From assembly GCF_037126465.1 (NCBI RefSeq), contig NC_088202.1, forward strand, positions 28,690,213 to 28,754,212: a stretch of 64,000 nucleotides of DNA, read 5' to 3'. Position 1 is the first letter of the stretch, and every line of letters starts with the position of its first letter. The translations under genes and the position numbers were made by a program. Shown piece after piece: positions 31,521-39,641 of this stretch. The notes below the pieces were generated by a model that worked only from the letters and a program-made list of their open reading frames with translations, did not search any database and was not told where the DNA came from. Origin of the DNA: Ornithodoros turicata. Lineage: Eukaryota > Arthropoda > Arachnida > Ixodida > Argasidae.

Positions 31521-32880
31521 CATCATGATGCTGCGGCGACTTTTCATGAAGCATTTTCCTCGTCAGGTAGCCGCGTACTCCAGCCTGAATCTTCACTACA
31601 GCAGATTCAATCTCGTTAGGCGTGGGGCTTCTGTCGCGATCGTCATCATGGTGCCGTTTCTCTGCGTCAGGGACACTAAGATGACGAGAAGAGTCCTCAG
31701 CATTTTCTTTGCCAGCCATGATTTGCTGAACCCGTTCTTCGGCTATCGCCTTTACTTCCTCTACGATTTTCGCGGCGACAGCTTCAGCTTCAGCTCTCGC
31801 CATCTCGACCACGCGCTGGCGCACACCTGGATGTTCCGAATCATTTGTTTCTTGTTTGACTACCGATGCTTCTTTCTCCAGCTGACTGTCCGTTTTCGGC
31901 TCGTCGGTCGGAGGGGTGTCATCTAGCAGGCCAGATGCAAAGCTAACTGCTGCTCTCGTTGAGGACTTCAGGACATCCACGATTGGAGCGTCGTCGTGCT
32001 CCTTTGGCTTTTCTTCAACATCCTTCTTTTCCTCCTGGTTCTGGGGACCCTCTTCGTTAGACGCCAATTTGTCAAAGAAGCCGGATGCAGCTACTGTTGC
32101 CGTCGACTTCAAAACGTCCAGGAGTGGTTGTTGAGGCTCTTGGTCCGGTTCGTACTCTGGTGGGGGAGGTGGGGCTTCCTTTGGAGGTTCTTTAGGTGCC
32201 TGGGATGGAGCCTCGCTCTTTTCAGTAGAAAAACTTCCAGTGACTCCGGACACGACGTTCGACGTGAATTCGCTCGCGGTGTCTCTCACTACATCGATGA
32301 AAGGCCTCTGCTCTGGTTCAGCGGGTTTGGCTTCCTGGACAGGTTCAAGTTTCTTCTGCTCTTCAGCTTCTTTTGGCTTATCATCAGCGAGGTTCGCGAC
32401 CTTTTCAAAGATCTCACCAGCAACACTGGCTGCAACTTCACCAGAAGTCCTCAACACATCCACTACCGGTTGGTAAGGCGCTGGTGGAGGCTCCGGCAGT
32501 TTTTCTTCCTCGGTTGGTTTGGGTGGTTCCACAACCGGCTTCTCGCTGGTGAGAACTTTCTGAATGGCCTCCGAAGCTTCGCGAGCTACAGTCTCAGCAG
32601 ATGACTTTAGAACGTCTACTACAGGCTGGTAAGCTGGTGGAGGCTCAGACACTGGTTCTGGCTTGGTTTCTGTTGGCTTCTCGCTCTTCACCGCGTCTTT
32701 CTCAGGTGTGGGAGCCTTCTCACCGGAGATGGCTTTCTCGATGAGTTCCACCGCAACTGTTGCGGCGATTTGGCCCGGAGTAGGCTGGGAAGCATGTTCT
32801 TTCTCTTCCTGTTTCGGTACATCCTCTACTTTAGAAGATGGCCTAGGAGGACGCGGAGGCGGGGCTTTTCCTTGTTGCTT
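31521..32880 (-). CDS. IQ-motif protein, main coding exon with five-fold module
   Basis: 1,360 bases, bounded by acceptor TTGACCTTGCAG (upstream of 32880) and donor GATG/GTAAAT at 31521/31520. It begins KQQGKAPPPRPPRP and is rich in Pro, Glu and Lys. A module of the form PVVDVLKSS-x-x-x-A-x-x-A occurs five times, at frame residues about 99, 151, 206, 264 and 312 (numbered from 32919), separated by Pro/Glu-rich linkers. A predicted coiled coil (about 370-405, ARAEAEAVAAKIVEEVKAI) and the IQ motif VVKIQAGVRGYLTRK (about 441-455) follow. Such layout suggests a calmodulin-binding, membrane- or cytoskeleton-associated adaptor of the GAP-43/igloo type, inferred from architecture only. It starts in phase 0 and ends in phase 1, agreeing with both neighbours. 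Confidence 0.85.
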
Positions 32881-33761
32881 CTGCAAGGTCAATAAATGTA
32901 AAAGAGTAACAATCGTCATATGTTCGTGCTACACTAGACATAAATGTTGCAAACAAAATTGTGAAAGCAGAGGATGCACAGAGCATGCAAAGGGTGCGGT
33001 AAGGGAATCAAATACGTTAAAAGAGCAACTTCAATAAGTGATTCATCTTCTAAAATACAATGAATGCTCTCTATACTACGAATGTGTACTGAAGAAAAAT
33101 GATTTTACAAAATATCACGGTGTAGCTTGATCCCGTTTGCCTCCGTGCAGAAGCCTGTAATTTCACCGCCACTCTCTTATCGCTTAATCTTGCTGCCCCA
33201 AGATCTACTGACGCCACGGGTATACTAGCTGGAGATAAACACACGCGTTCACTTTCCTTCGGCAATGGGTAAATGCGCTATTTAAAGTTGGGTTCGGTAT
33301 TTTGCTGGGCAAATCTTCCCAATGCGTGACACGCATTCGTGTCACATCTGGCATATCTGGACCGCAAGGTGGTTCGTCTGACGTGGACTGAGCGCGATCT
33401 GTTCCGTCGCTCCAACGCACGTGGTCCTCTGACGTGCACTGAGCGTAGTTCGCCCTGCGGTCCTGATCCATGAATTAAGGTTTAGTCTCGGCTCACTTGC
33501 ACAGCGAAATTCGGCGATGTATATATATAGCAACGCACGCGCTGATCTCATTATTTCAAAAAATAGAAAGGCTTTCAACGAGGATTGTCTCCGATTCCGC
33601 TACCTTCCTTCTGCGCGAACGCCCTTGATTAAAAAGTTAGTTAATGAATATTAGGTAATTAGTCAGTCGTTCGAAGAGAGGATGTCCGCCTGGCCGTATA
33701 ACTCAATTGCAAAAGCGGCATCTATACGCTGGTGTAATATATATATATATATATATATATA

Positions 33762-34822
33762 GTTGAAATAAATGGGAGACAGAAGACGAAAGTAGGGGAA
33801 GTAACAAAAAAGGGGTTTATTAAAACTTAAAAATCATAAAACTTAGGGAGGATGTCTACGTTACGGCGGAAGCTCCGCCTTCTTCGGGACAAAAGAGCTA
33901 AATGTGGCCACGAGGCTGATAAGGGGCTTGAGAATGACGTGGTCGGTTGGGGGAAATTCCCGCCACCTGGCGGTTGTCAATTGGGGAAATTCCAGAGCGT
34001 TTCTGTGTCAGGTCCAGGAGTGGGGTCATCGTCCTTGTGGGTCAGTGGGGACCTTGATCTGGCTGAAACGAGAAAAGGCAACAGGGTCTTATCTAGGTTG
34101 TTAGACTTCTTATTGTTGACAGCATGCCAGGGTCCTCGTTAATGGCCGATCGGAATTTGTAAATTAGGTAAGATTCCCGTTGTTCCCGGGAGCGGTCGGA
34201 GGTAAAGTTCGACTGGAGAATAAAAACTGAGGCTTCGTTGATTGAATGTTCTGGTTGTTTGAAATGGCGTGAGACTGGGAGATTAGGTTTCTTGGTAACA
34301 TCCGATCGGTGATTGTTGAATCTAATTCGGAAAGAAGTTTTTGTCTGACCCACGTATTGGGCCCGGCATGTCGAACTTTACCTCCGACCGCTCCCGGGAA
34401 CAACGGGAATCTTACCTAATTTACAAATTCCGATCGGCCATTAACGAGGACCCAGGCATGCTGTCAACAATAAGAAGTCTAACAACCTAGATAAGACCCT
34501 GTTGCCTTTTCTCGTTTCAGCCAGATCAAGGTCCCCACTGACCCACAAGGACGATGACCCCACTCCTGGACCTGACACAGAAACGCTCTGGAATTTCCCC
34601 AATTGACAACCGCCAGGTGGCGGGAATTTCCCCCAACCGACCACGTCATTCTCAAGCCCCTTATCAGCCTCGTGGCCACATTTAGCTCTTTTGTCCCGAA
34701 GAAGGCGGAGCTTCCGCCGTAACGTAGACATCCTCCCTAAGTTTTATGATTTTTAAGTTTTAATAAACCCCTTTTTTGTTACTTCCCCTACTTTCGTCTT
34801 CTGTCTCCCATTTATTTCAACT
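33762..34822. mobile_element. Inverted pair of PLE 3' ends (second PLE family)
   Basis: Left part reads on the minus strand (34353 to 33762), encoding the end of a GIY-YIG domain (VGQTKTSFRIRFNNHRSD and onward to SLTT-stop at 34093) plus a 3' UTR. Right part (34371-34822) reads on the plus strand, encoding only the last ~40 codons plus the same UTR. Arms 33762-34212 and 34371-34822 are near-identical inverted repeats of ~450 bases around a 158-base spacer. The left end abuts a (TA)n tract. The PLE is related to, but distinct from, the one at 37067-39617. A degenerate hammerhead-like hairpin (GGCGGAGCTTCCGCC) sits in each UTR. Confidence 0.85.
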
Positions 34823-34998
34823 ATAATTACGTAGCCGTCCGATCCAACTCCAACTTTTCAAGATATATATATATATATATATAAAGAGGAGAGAAAAGCC
34901 ATTAAAAAAATAAGTAAATGATGCTAGACGTGTTTGAAATTCAAACTTACAGATTAAAATGGCTTCTATGGCTGCACGTAGAGAAACAGATACTCATT

Positions 34999-35076
34999 GA
35001 ACGATGCGACAGCACCAGAGGACACGTGTTTCGCCGTGTTTGCGGCTCGTCGGCCCTGGGTAGCTGCGCATCGTTC
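34999..35076 (-). ncRNA. Hammerhead ribozyme fold, array unit 1
   Basis: On the minus strand the ends GAACGATGCG and CGCATCGTTC pair for 10 bp, then CAGC/GCTG and CCAGGG/CTCTGG continue stem I across small internal loops. The core reads CCGACGA, then stem II GCCG-CAAACA-CGGC, GAA, a 4-bp stem III ACAC/GTGT, and the cleavable GTC. All conserved hammerhead positions match except U4, which is C here (CUGANGA expected), so activity is probably low. Strand agrees with the IQ-motif gene's transcript. Confidence 0.75.
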
Positions 35077-35286
35077 GGGATTGGCGAACCAGGGGTCACT
35101 CAGCGAGCGATATACACCTGGGAGGGTGACTGAGCACTCCTCAATGCCACAGTGCAAGCCAGTGAATTATAAAGAGGAGAGAAAAGCCATTAAAAAAATA
35201 AGTAAATGATGCTAGACGTGTTTGAAATTCAAACTTACAGATTAAAATGGCTTCTATGGCTGCACGTAGAGAAACAGATACTCATT

Positions 35287-35364
35287 GAACGATGCGACAG
35301 CACCAGAGGACACGTGTTTCGCCGTGTTTGCGGCTCGTCGGCCCTGGGTAGCTGCGCATCGTTC
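35287..35364 (-). ncRNA. Hammerhead ribozyme fold, array unit 2
   Basis: Exactly 288 bases after unit 1 with the same structure and the same U4-to-C change in the core. Together the two cleavage sites would release a 288-nt monomer from a tandem transcript if active. Confidence 0.75.
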
Positions 35365-35673
35365 GGGATTGGCGAACCAGGGGTCACTCAGCGAGCGATA
35401 TACACCTGGGAGGGTGACTGAGCACTCCTCAATGCCACAGTGCAAGCCAGTGAATTATAAAGAGGAGAGAAAAGCCATTAAAAAAATAAGTAAATGATGC
35501 TAGACGTGTTTGAAATTCAAACTTACAGATTAAAATGGCTTCTATGGCTGCACGTAGAGAAACAGATACTCATTGAACGATGCGACAGTGGCTTGCACTG
35601 TGGCATTGAGGAGTGCTCAGTCACCCTCCCAGGTGTATATCGCTCGCTGAGTGACCCCTGGTTCGCCAATCCC

Positions 35674-35751
35674 GAACGATGCGCAGCTACCCAGGGCCGA
35701 CGAGCCGCAAACACGGCGAAACACGTGTCCTCTGGTGCTGTCGCATCGTTC
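35674..35751 (+). ncRNA. Hammerhead ribozyme fold, inverted unit
   Basis: Same 78-base fold on the plus strand in the inverted portion of the array, again with the CCGACGA core. It would be made only from plus-strand transcription, antisense to the IQ-motif gene. Confidence 0.75.
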
Positions 35752-35961
35752 AATGAGTATCTGTTTCTCTACGTGCAGCCATAGAAGCCATTTTAATCTG
35801 TAAGTTTGAATTTCAAACACGTCTAGCATCATTTACTTATTTTTTTAATGGCTTTTCTCTCCTCTTTATAATTCACTGGCTTGCACTGTGGCATTGAGGA
35901 GTGCTCAGTCACCCTCCCAGGTGTATATCGCTCGCTGAGTGACCCCTGGTTCGCCAATCCC

Positions 35962-36038
35962 GAACGATGCGCAGCTACCAGGGCCGACGAGCCGCAAACA
36001 CGGCGAAACACGTGTCCTCTGGTGCTGTCGCATCGTTC
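35962..36038 (+). ncRNA. Hammerhead ribozyme fold, partial inverted unit
   Basis: 77 bases: as the other inverted copy but missing one C in the stem I internal loop (CTACCAGGG instead of CTACCCAGGG). Core CCGACGA, stem II, GAAA and GTC are unchanged. The unit runs into a (TA)n tract just downstream. Confidence 0.7.
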
Positions 36039-36066
36039 AATGAGTATATATATATATATATATATA

Positions 36067-36312
36067 GGGTGAGGTAAAAGGATTATCAAACGGCCACGAA
36101 GTTTTACAGAAGTTCAAAAAAAGACGCGGAAACAGATTTTAGGGAAGTTAAAAACACTAGTTTATTACATGGGGAGACGTTAAAAAGTAAAATGGGCAAG
36201 GGGTCGACGTTTCGACAGTGGCACTGTCTTCGTCAGGACAAAAGATGCGTAGCTGATTACACATTTCTTAAATAGGTTTGCTACATGACGTCATAATCGG
36301 CACGGGCACGCC
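36067..36312 (-). mobile_element. PLE 3'-end fragment with hammerhead motif
   Basis: From about 36111 this matches the 3' UTR of the PLE at 37067-39617 (GAAGTTCAAAAAAAGACGCG, then CACTAGTTTATTACATGGGG), then stops at GGGCACGCC where a (TA)n tract begins. It is thus a severely 5'-truncated copy between two TA tracts. It includes the 37-base hammerhead motif at 36204-36240 (minus strand). Confidence 0.8.
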
Positions 36313-36371
36313 ATATATATATATATTATATATTATATAAATATATACATATATCTATATATATATATATA

Positions 36372-37048
36372 ATGAGGGAAAAAAAGCCATTAAAGAAACA
36401 AATAAATGACACTAGACGTGTTTGAAATTCAAAATTACAGATTAAGATGGCTTCTACGGCTGCACGCAGAGAAACAGATACTCATGGAACGATGCGACAG
36501 CACCAGAGGACACGTGTTTCGCCGTGTTTGCGGCTCGTCAGCTCTGGGTAGCTGCGCATCGTTCGGAATTGGCAAATCAGGGGTCAAACACACGGCGAAA
36601 CACGTGTCCTCTGGTGCTGTCGCATCGTTCCATGAGTATCTGTTTCTCTGCGTGCAGCCATAGAAGCCATCTTAATCTGTAATTTTGAATTTCAAACACG
36701 TCTAGTGTCAGTTACTTGTTTCGTTAATGGCTTTCTTCCCTCATTATAATTCACTGGCTTGTACTGTGGTATTGACCAGTCTTGCACCTGGTTTGCCGTG
36801 TTTGCGGCTCGTCAGCTCTGGGTTGCCGCATCGTTCGGAATTGGCAAACCAGGGGTCGCTCAGCGAGCGATATACACCTGGGAGGGTGACTGAGCACTCA
36901 TCAATGCCACAGTGCAAGCCAGTGAGTTATAATACAGGGAAAAAAGTCATTAAAGAAACAAGTAAATGACACTAGACGTGTTTGAAATTTCAAACACGTC
37001 TAGTGTCATTTACTTGTTTCTTTAATGGCTTTTTTCCTGTATTATATA
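36372..37048. repeat. Diverged, rearranged retrozyme copies
   Basis: Sequence related to the 288-base unit but clearly older: AGCCATTAAAGAAACAAATA, GACACTAGACGTGTTTGAAA. One unit runs 36372 to about 36590, inverts (36591-36740), then further partial pieces run to 36930. The final part, 36930-37045, is a nearly perfect 116-base palindrome centred at 36987/36988 on GAAATTTC, formed by two unit ends meeting head to head. A complete hammerhead with canonical core is at 36487-36564, and an incomplete one, with GAAA changed to CAAA, lies near 36790-36840. Confidence 0.75.
36487..36564 (-). ncRNA. Hammerhead ribozyme with canonical core
   Basis: Read on the minus strand: stem I GAACGATGCG, CAGC, (TAC), CCAGAG; core CTGACGA (fits CUGANGA); stem II GCCG-CAAACA-CGGC; GAA; stem III ACAC/GTGT with no extra loop; GTC with cleavage expected between positions 36509 and 36508; then stem I return strand CTCTGG, (T), GCTG, (T), CGCATCGTTC. 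Every conserved catalytic position is present and 20 stem I pairs are Watson-Crick. The very short stem III suggests, as in PLE and retrozyme hammerheads, that activity may favour a dimer. It is sense-oriented within the IQ-motif gene's intron. Confidence 0.85.
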
Positions 37049-37156
37049 TATATATATATATAGAAGTTCAAAAAAAGACGCGGAAACAGATTTTAGGGAA
37101 GTTAAAAACACTAGTTTATTACATGGGGAGACGTTAAAAAGAAAAATGTGCAAGGG

Positions 37157-37193
37157 GTCGACGTTTCGACAGTGGCACTGTCTTCGTCAGGAC
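37157..37193 (-). ncRNA. Minimal hammerhead motif of the PLE
   Basis: Minus strand: GTC, core CTGACGA, stem II GACAGT-GCC-ACTGTC (6 bp after one A), GAA, then AC/GT forming a 2-bp stem III, cleavable GTC, and GAC pairing back to the first GTC as a short stem I. This is the small type I hammerhead described for Penelope-like elements. The same 37 bases occur at 36204-36240. A 2-3-bp stem I and stem III imply it would need a dimeric or extended context. Confidence 0.75.
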
Positions 37194-37456
37194 AAAAGAT
37201 GCGTAGCTGATTACACATTTCTTAAATAGGTTTGCTACATGACGTCATAATCGGTACGGGCACGCCACAGGCGTTTGTCAGTGAGTCAGATTCGGGAATA
37301 TTCCAGAAGGTCAAGTCCGGGTGGTGATGTCATTCGCCGTAGGTCACTGTCCGCTTTGGGGAAAATTCCGGGCAGAGTGAGCGCTGCTTCAAACTTTGCT
37401 GAAAAAAAAGAAAGAAAAACAGAAGGGAAACGAAAAGGGAGGAATGTGTAGCTCAT

Positions 37457-39616
37457 CTAGGCGGCCAAATTTCTTACCGTTGAAAGTGCTCCCAGATCTT
37501 CGTTAATGGTTGATTGGAATTTGTAAATGAGATAAGATTCGCGTTGTTCCCTGCACCGATCTGAGCTAAAATTTGACTGGAGAATAAAAAGTGACACGTT
37601 ATTTAGTGAATGACCTGGTTGTTTGAAATGGCGAGAGACCGGGAGGTTCGGCTTTTTGGTAACGTCAGATCGGTGGTTGTTGAACCTGATCCGAAATGAT
37701 GTTTTAGTCTGACCTACGTATTGTGCTTGGCACATGCCGCACTGAATGACATAAATGACGTTAGATGAATTACAGTCGAAGTCACCATTAATTTTGACGG
37801 AAAAATTGGAATTAGTACTTTTAAGTACTTGGGTGCTTTGCATTAATTTGCATATTTGACACCTTCGACCATCGCACGGGTGACAGCCGTTTCCTGGATG
37901 CGCTGCTTTGCTAACTTTAGAGCTAACTAGATTATCGTGCAGGTTGCGCGCGCGCCTGTAGGTTACCCGCGGTGGCTGAGGGAAAATTTGTCCCATGCGC
38001 TCTGATTGGAGAAGGATACTATGATGACGGTTTAGTATATTGTTAACGCTTGGAATATTGCTGCTAAATGTTAAGATGAGGTTTACGGAACCATTATCTA
38101 ACACGCGTTTGTGGTTTTCGAACAGGGATTTGCGATCTGCTTTGCGGGCTTTGTTTAGAGCGTCGTCAACTAAGCTAGGTGGAAATTGACGACCGATGAA
38201 TGTTTCCCTAAGTTGAGCTAGATTTCTGTCCAAGTCATCGTCACTGGAACAGATTCGCCTGTATCGAAGTGCTTGGCTGTAAGGGATGGCAAGTTTAGTA
38301 TGACGCGGGTGACAACTGTTAAATGCTAGATACTGTTGAGAGTCCGTAGGTTTACGGAACAGGTTTGTGGACAAGGCCCCGTTGGTTAACTTTACTTGGA
38401 CATCGAGAAAGTTAACAGTTAAAGGGGAATAAGAATGGGTGAACTTGATGGCCGGATGTGCTTTGTTAAAGTCGCTGATGAATGTGATTAGGTCATCTTC
38501 TGAGTGTGGCCACACCATGAAGATGTCGTCGAGGAACCGTTTGTAAAGCGTGGGCTTCTTCAGGCGCTGAGACAGAAATTCTTCCTCTAGAGCTCCCATA
38601 AATATATTTGCATAGTTAGGTGCCATTTTTGTACCCATAGCCGTGCCATGAACTTGCAAGTAGTGCTTACCGTCAAATTCGAAGTTGTTATTTTTCAGAA
38701 TAAGATTGAGAAATGTGCATAGGACACAAGGATCGTATGAGGTATCAGAATATTTTGAAAATGCCCTTTCAGCTGCAGCAATGCCATCCTCGTGGGGGAT
38801 GTTAGTATATAGAGAGGAAACGTCTAGCGTGACTAGCAAACTGGAAGAAGGAGGCTGACATTCACTTAGAACTTGAAGAAAGTGATTGGTGTCCTTAATG
38901 TAGGATGGTAGTTTAGGAGGTATATCTTTAAGAAGGTGGTCAACAAAGCTTGAAATGTTCTCGGTAGCTGTACCGTTGCATGAAACTATTGGGCGCCCTG
39001 GATTTCCAGGTTTATGGATTTTAGGGAGCATATAAAACCTGCCCGCTGCGGGGTCTTTGGGGAGTAGATAATCGTATAGGGTGGAATCTATCTTTTTACT
39101 TGCTTTTAGATCTTTCAGACTGCGGATAATATAAGCCGTAATTTCCTCTGTAGGGTCAGCCTCGAGGAGTTTGTAGAACGATGCGCACGATAATTGCCGG
39201 ATACCTTCGTTAATGTAGTTTTCTTTGTCCATTACTACGATTGCACCACCTTTATCAGCTTTTTTAATGACTATGTCACTGCGGTCCCGAAGTTCAGAAA
39301 GGCTGCGCTGCTCAGCCGGCGTTAGATTTGGCTTCGATTTGCTGTTGTATGATTTATTGTAAGCGTTAATGATATATTTTTGAACTGCACGGATGTACAT
39401 GTCCAGAGCCTTTTCACGGTTAGCCTCTGGCGTAAAGTTGGATAGCGGTTTAAATGGGTTGGAATCTGACTTAGGTTTGTCATGAAAGTATTCCTTCAGG
39501 CGTAGACGGCGGGCGAAATTATCTAAGTCCAGATAAAGTTGGTATTCATCTAGCTTCTTGTTACTGGGGCAGAATGAGAGGCCACGGCTGAGTAGTGATA
39601 TTTCCGAATCGGTAAG
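37457..39616 (-). CDS. PLE reverse transcriptase / GIY-YIG endonuclease
   Basis: Frame open from 39616; the first in-frame ATG is at 39400 (647 codons), but the 72 codons before it carry conserved PLE N-terminal sequence (LLSRGLSFCPSNKK), so the true start has been lost at the TA tract. Numbered from 39400: RT fingers LPKIHKPGNPGRPIVS (about 125-140), first Asp TLDVSSLYTN (191-200), QVHGTAMGTKMAPNYANIF (249-267), catalytic pair FLDD (289-292), linker with CHPCDGRRCQIC zinc-binding pattern, then GIY-YIG nuclease VIYVIQCGMCQAQYVGQT (from about 548) with a later Glu in EQRESYLI. Such proteins are telomerase-related RTs that nick the target with GIY-YIG and prime there. No internal stop occurs, so decay is slight. 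Confidence 0.9.
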   Translation of the reverse strand, partial: LTDSEISLLSRGLSFCPSNKKLDEYQLYLDLDNFARRLRLKEYFHDKPKSDSNPFKPLSNFTPEANREKALDMYIRAVQKYIINAYNKSYNSKSKPNLTPAEQRSLSELRDRSDIVIKKADKGGAIVVMDKENYINEGIRQLSCASFYKLLEADPTEEITAYIIRSLKDLKASKKIDSTLYDYLLPKDPAAGRFYMLPKIHKPGNPGRPIVSCNGTATENISSFVDHLLKDIPPKLPSYIKDTNHFLQVLSECQPPSSSLLVTLDVSSLYTNIPHEDGIAAAERAFSKYSDTSYDPCVLCTFLNLILKNNNFEFDGKHYLQVHGTAMGTKMAPNYANIFMGALEEEFLSQRLKKPTLYKRFLDDIFMVWPHSEDDLITFISDFNKAHPAIKFTHSYSPLTVNFLDVQVKLTNGALSTNLFRKPTDSQQYLAFNSCHPRHTKLAIPYSQALRYRRICSSDDDLDRNLAQLRETFIGRQFPPSLVDDALNKARKADRKSLFENHKRVLDNGSVNLILTFSSNIPSVNNILNRHHSILLQSERMGQIFPQPPRVTYRRARNLHDNLVSSKVSKAAHPGNGCHPCDGRRCQICKLMQSTQVLKSTNSNFSVKINGDFDCNSSNVIYVIQCGMCQAQYVGQTKTSFRIRFNNHRSDVTKKPNLPVSRHFKQPGHSLNNVSLFILQSNFSSDRCREQRESYLIYKFQSTINEDLGALSTVRNLAA

Positions 39617-39641
39617 TTATATATATATATATATATATATC

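Larger units (their letters stand above)
34883..36045. repeat. Retrozyme array: direct and inverted 288-bp units
   Basis: A 288-base unit starting AAAGAGGAGAGAAAAGCCAT occurs at 34883-35170 and 35171-35458, then partially at 35459-35589. Sequence then switches to the opposite strand: 35590-35871 (one inverted unit) and 35872-36045 (partial). Units are almost identical. Each full unit has a 77-78-base hammerhead-ribozyme fold, annotated separately. The array lies between (TA)n tracts at about 34863-34882 and 36045-36066. Non-coding tandem units of this size with type I hammerheads are the definition of animal retrozymes, which are thought to propagate through circular RNA and PLE machinery. 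Open frames in the units are incidental. Confidence 0.85.
37067..39617 (-). mobile_element. Penelope-like element (5' truncated) between (TA)n tracts
   Basis: Minus-strand element with one long frame (39616 to 37457) and a 390-base 3' region ending at GAAGTTC next to a (TA)n tract at about 37049-37066. The 5' boundary is a (TA)n tract at 39618-39641. It is in the same orientation as the surrounding IQ-motif gene. A minimal hammerhead motif lies in the 3' region (37157-37193). Related 3' ends occur at 36067-36312 and, in a second family, at 33762-34822. Confidence 0.9.
33737..39641. repeat. Set of (TA)n microsatellites bounding PLE and retrozyme blocks
   Basis: Tracts of 18 to ~60 bases at about 33737-33760, 34863-34882, 36045-36066, 36313-36371, 37049-37066 and 39618-39641. 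Each retroelement block in this span starts or ends on one of them. PLEs are known to insert into AT-rich or TA repeats in several animals; here the retrozyme units share those targets. Confidence 0.8.

Noticed and set aside
31996..32604. 202-codon plus-strand frame
   Set aside because: Antisense shadow of the IQ-motif exon; its Phe/Leu/Arg-rich composition is the complement of Pro/Glu/Lys codons.
34883..36045. CRISPR-like array of regular repeats
   Set aside because: 288-base whole-unit repeats with no spacers, in a eukaryotic context; explained as a retrozyme array.
34918..36969. Repeated 71-96-codon frames in the 288-bp units
   Set aside because: Same frame appears on both strands through inversions and overlaps the ribozyme; no domain, so treated as non-coding.
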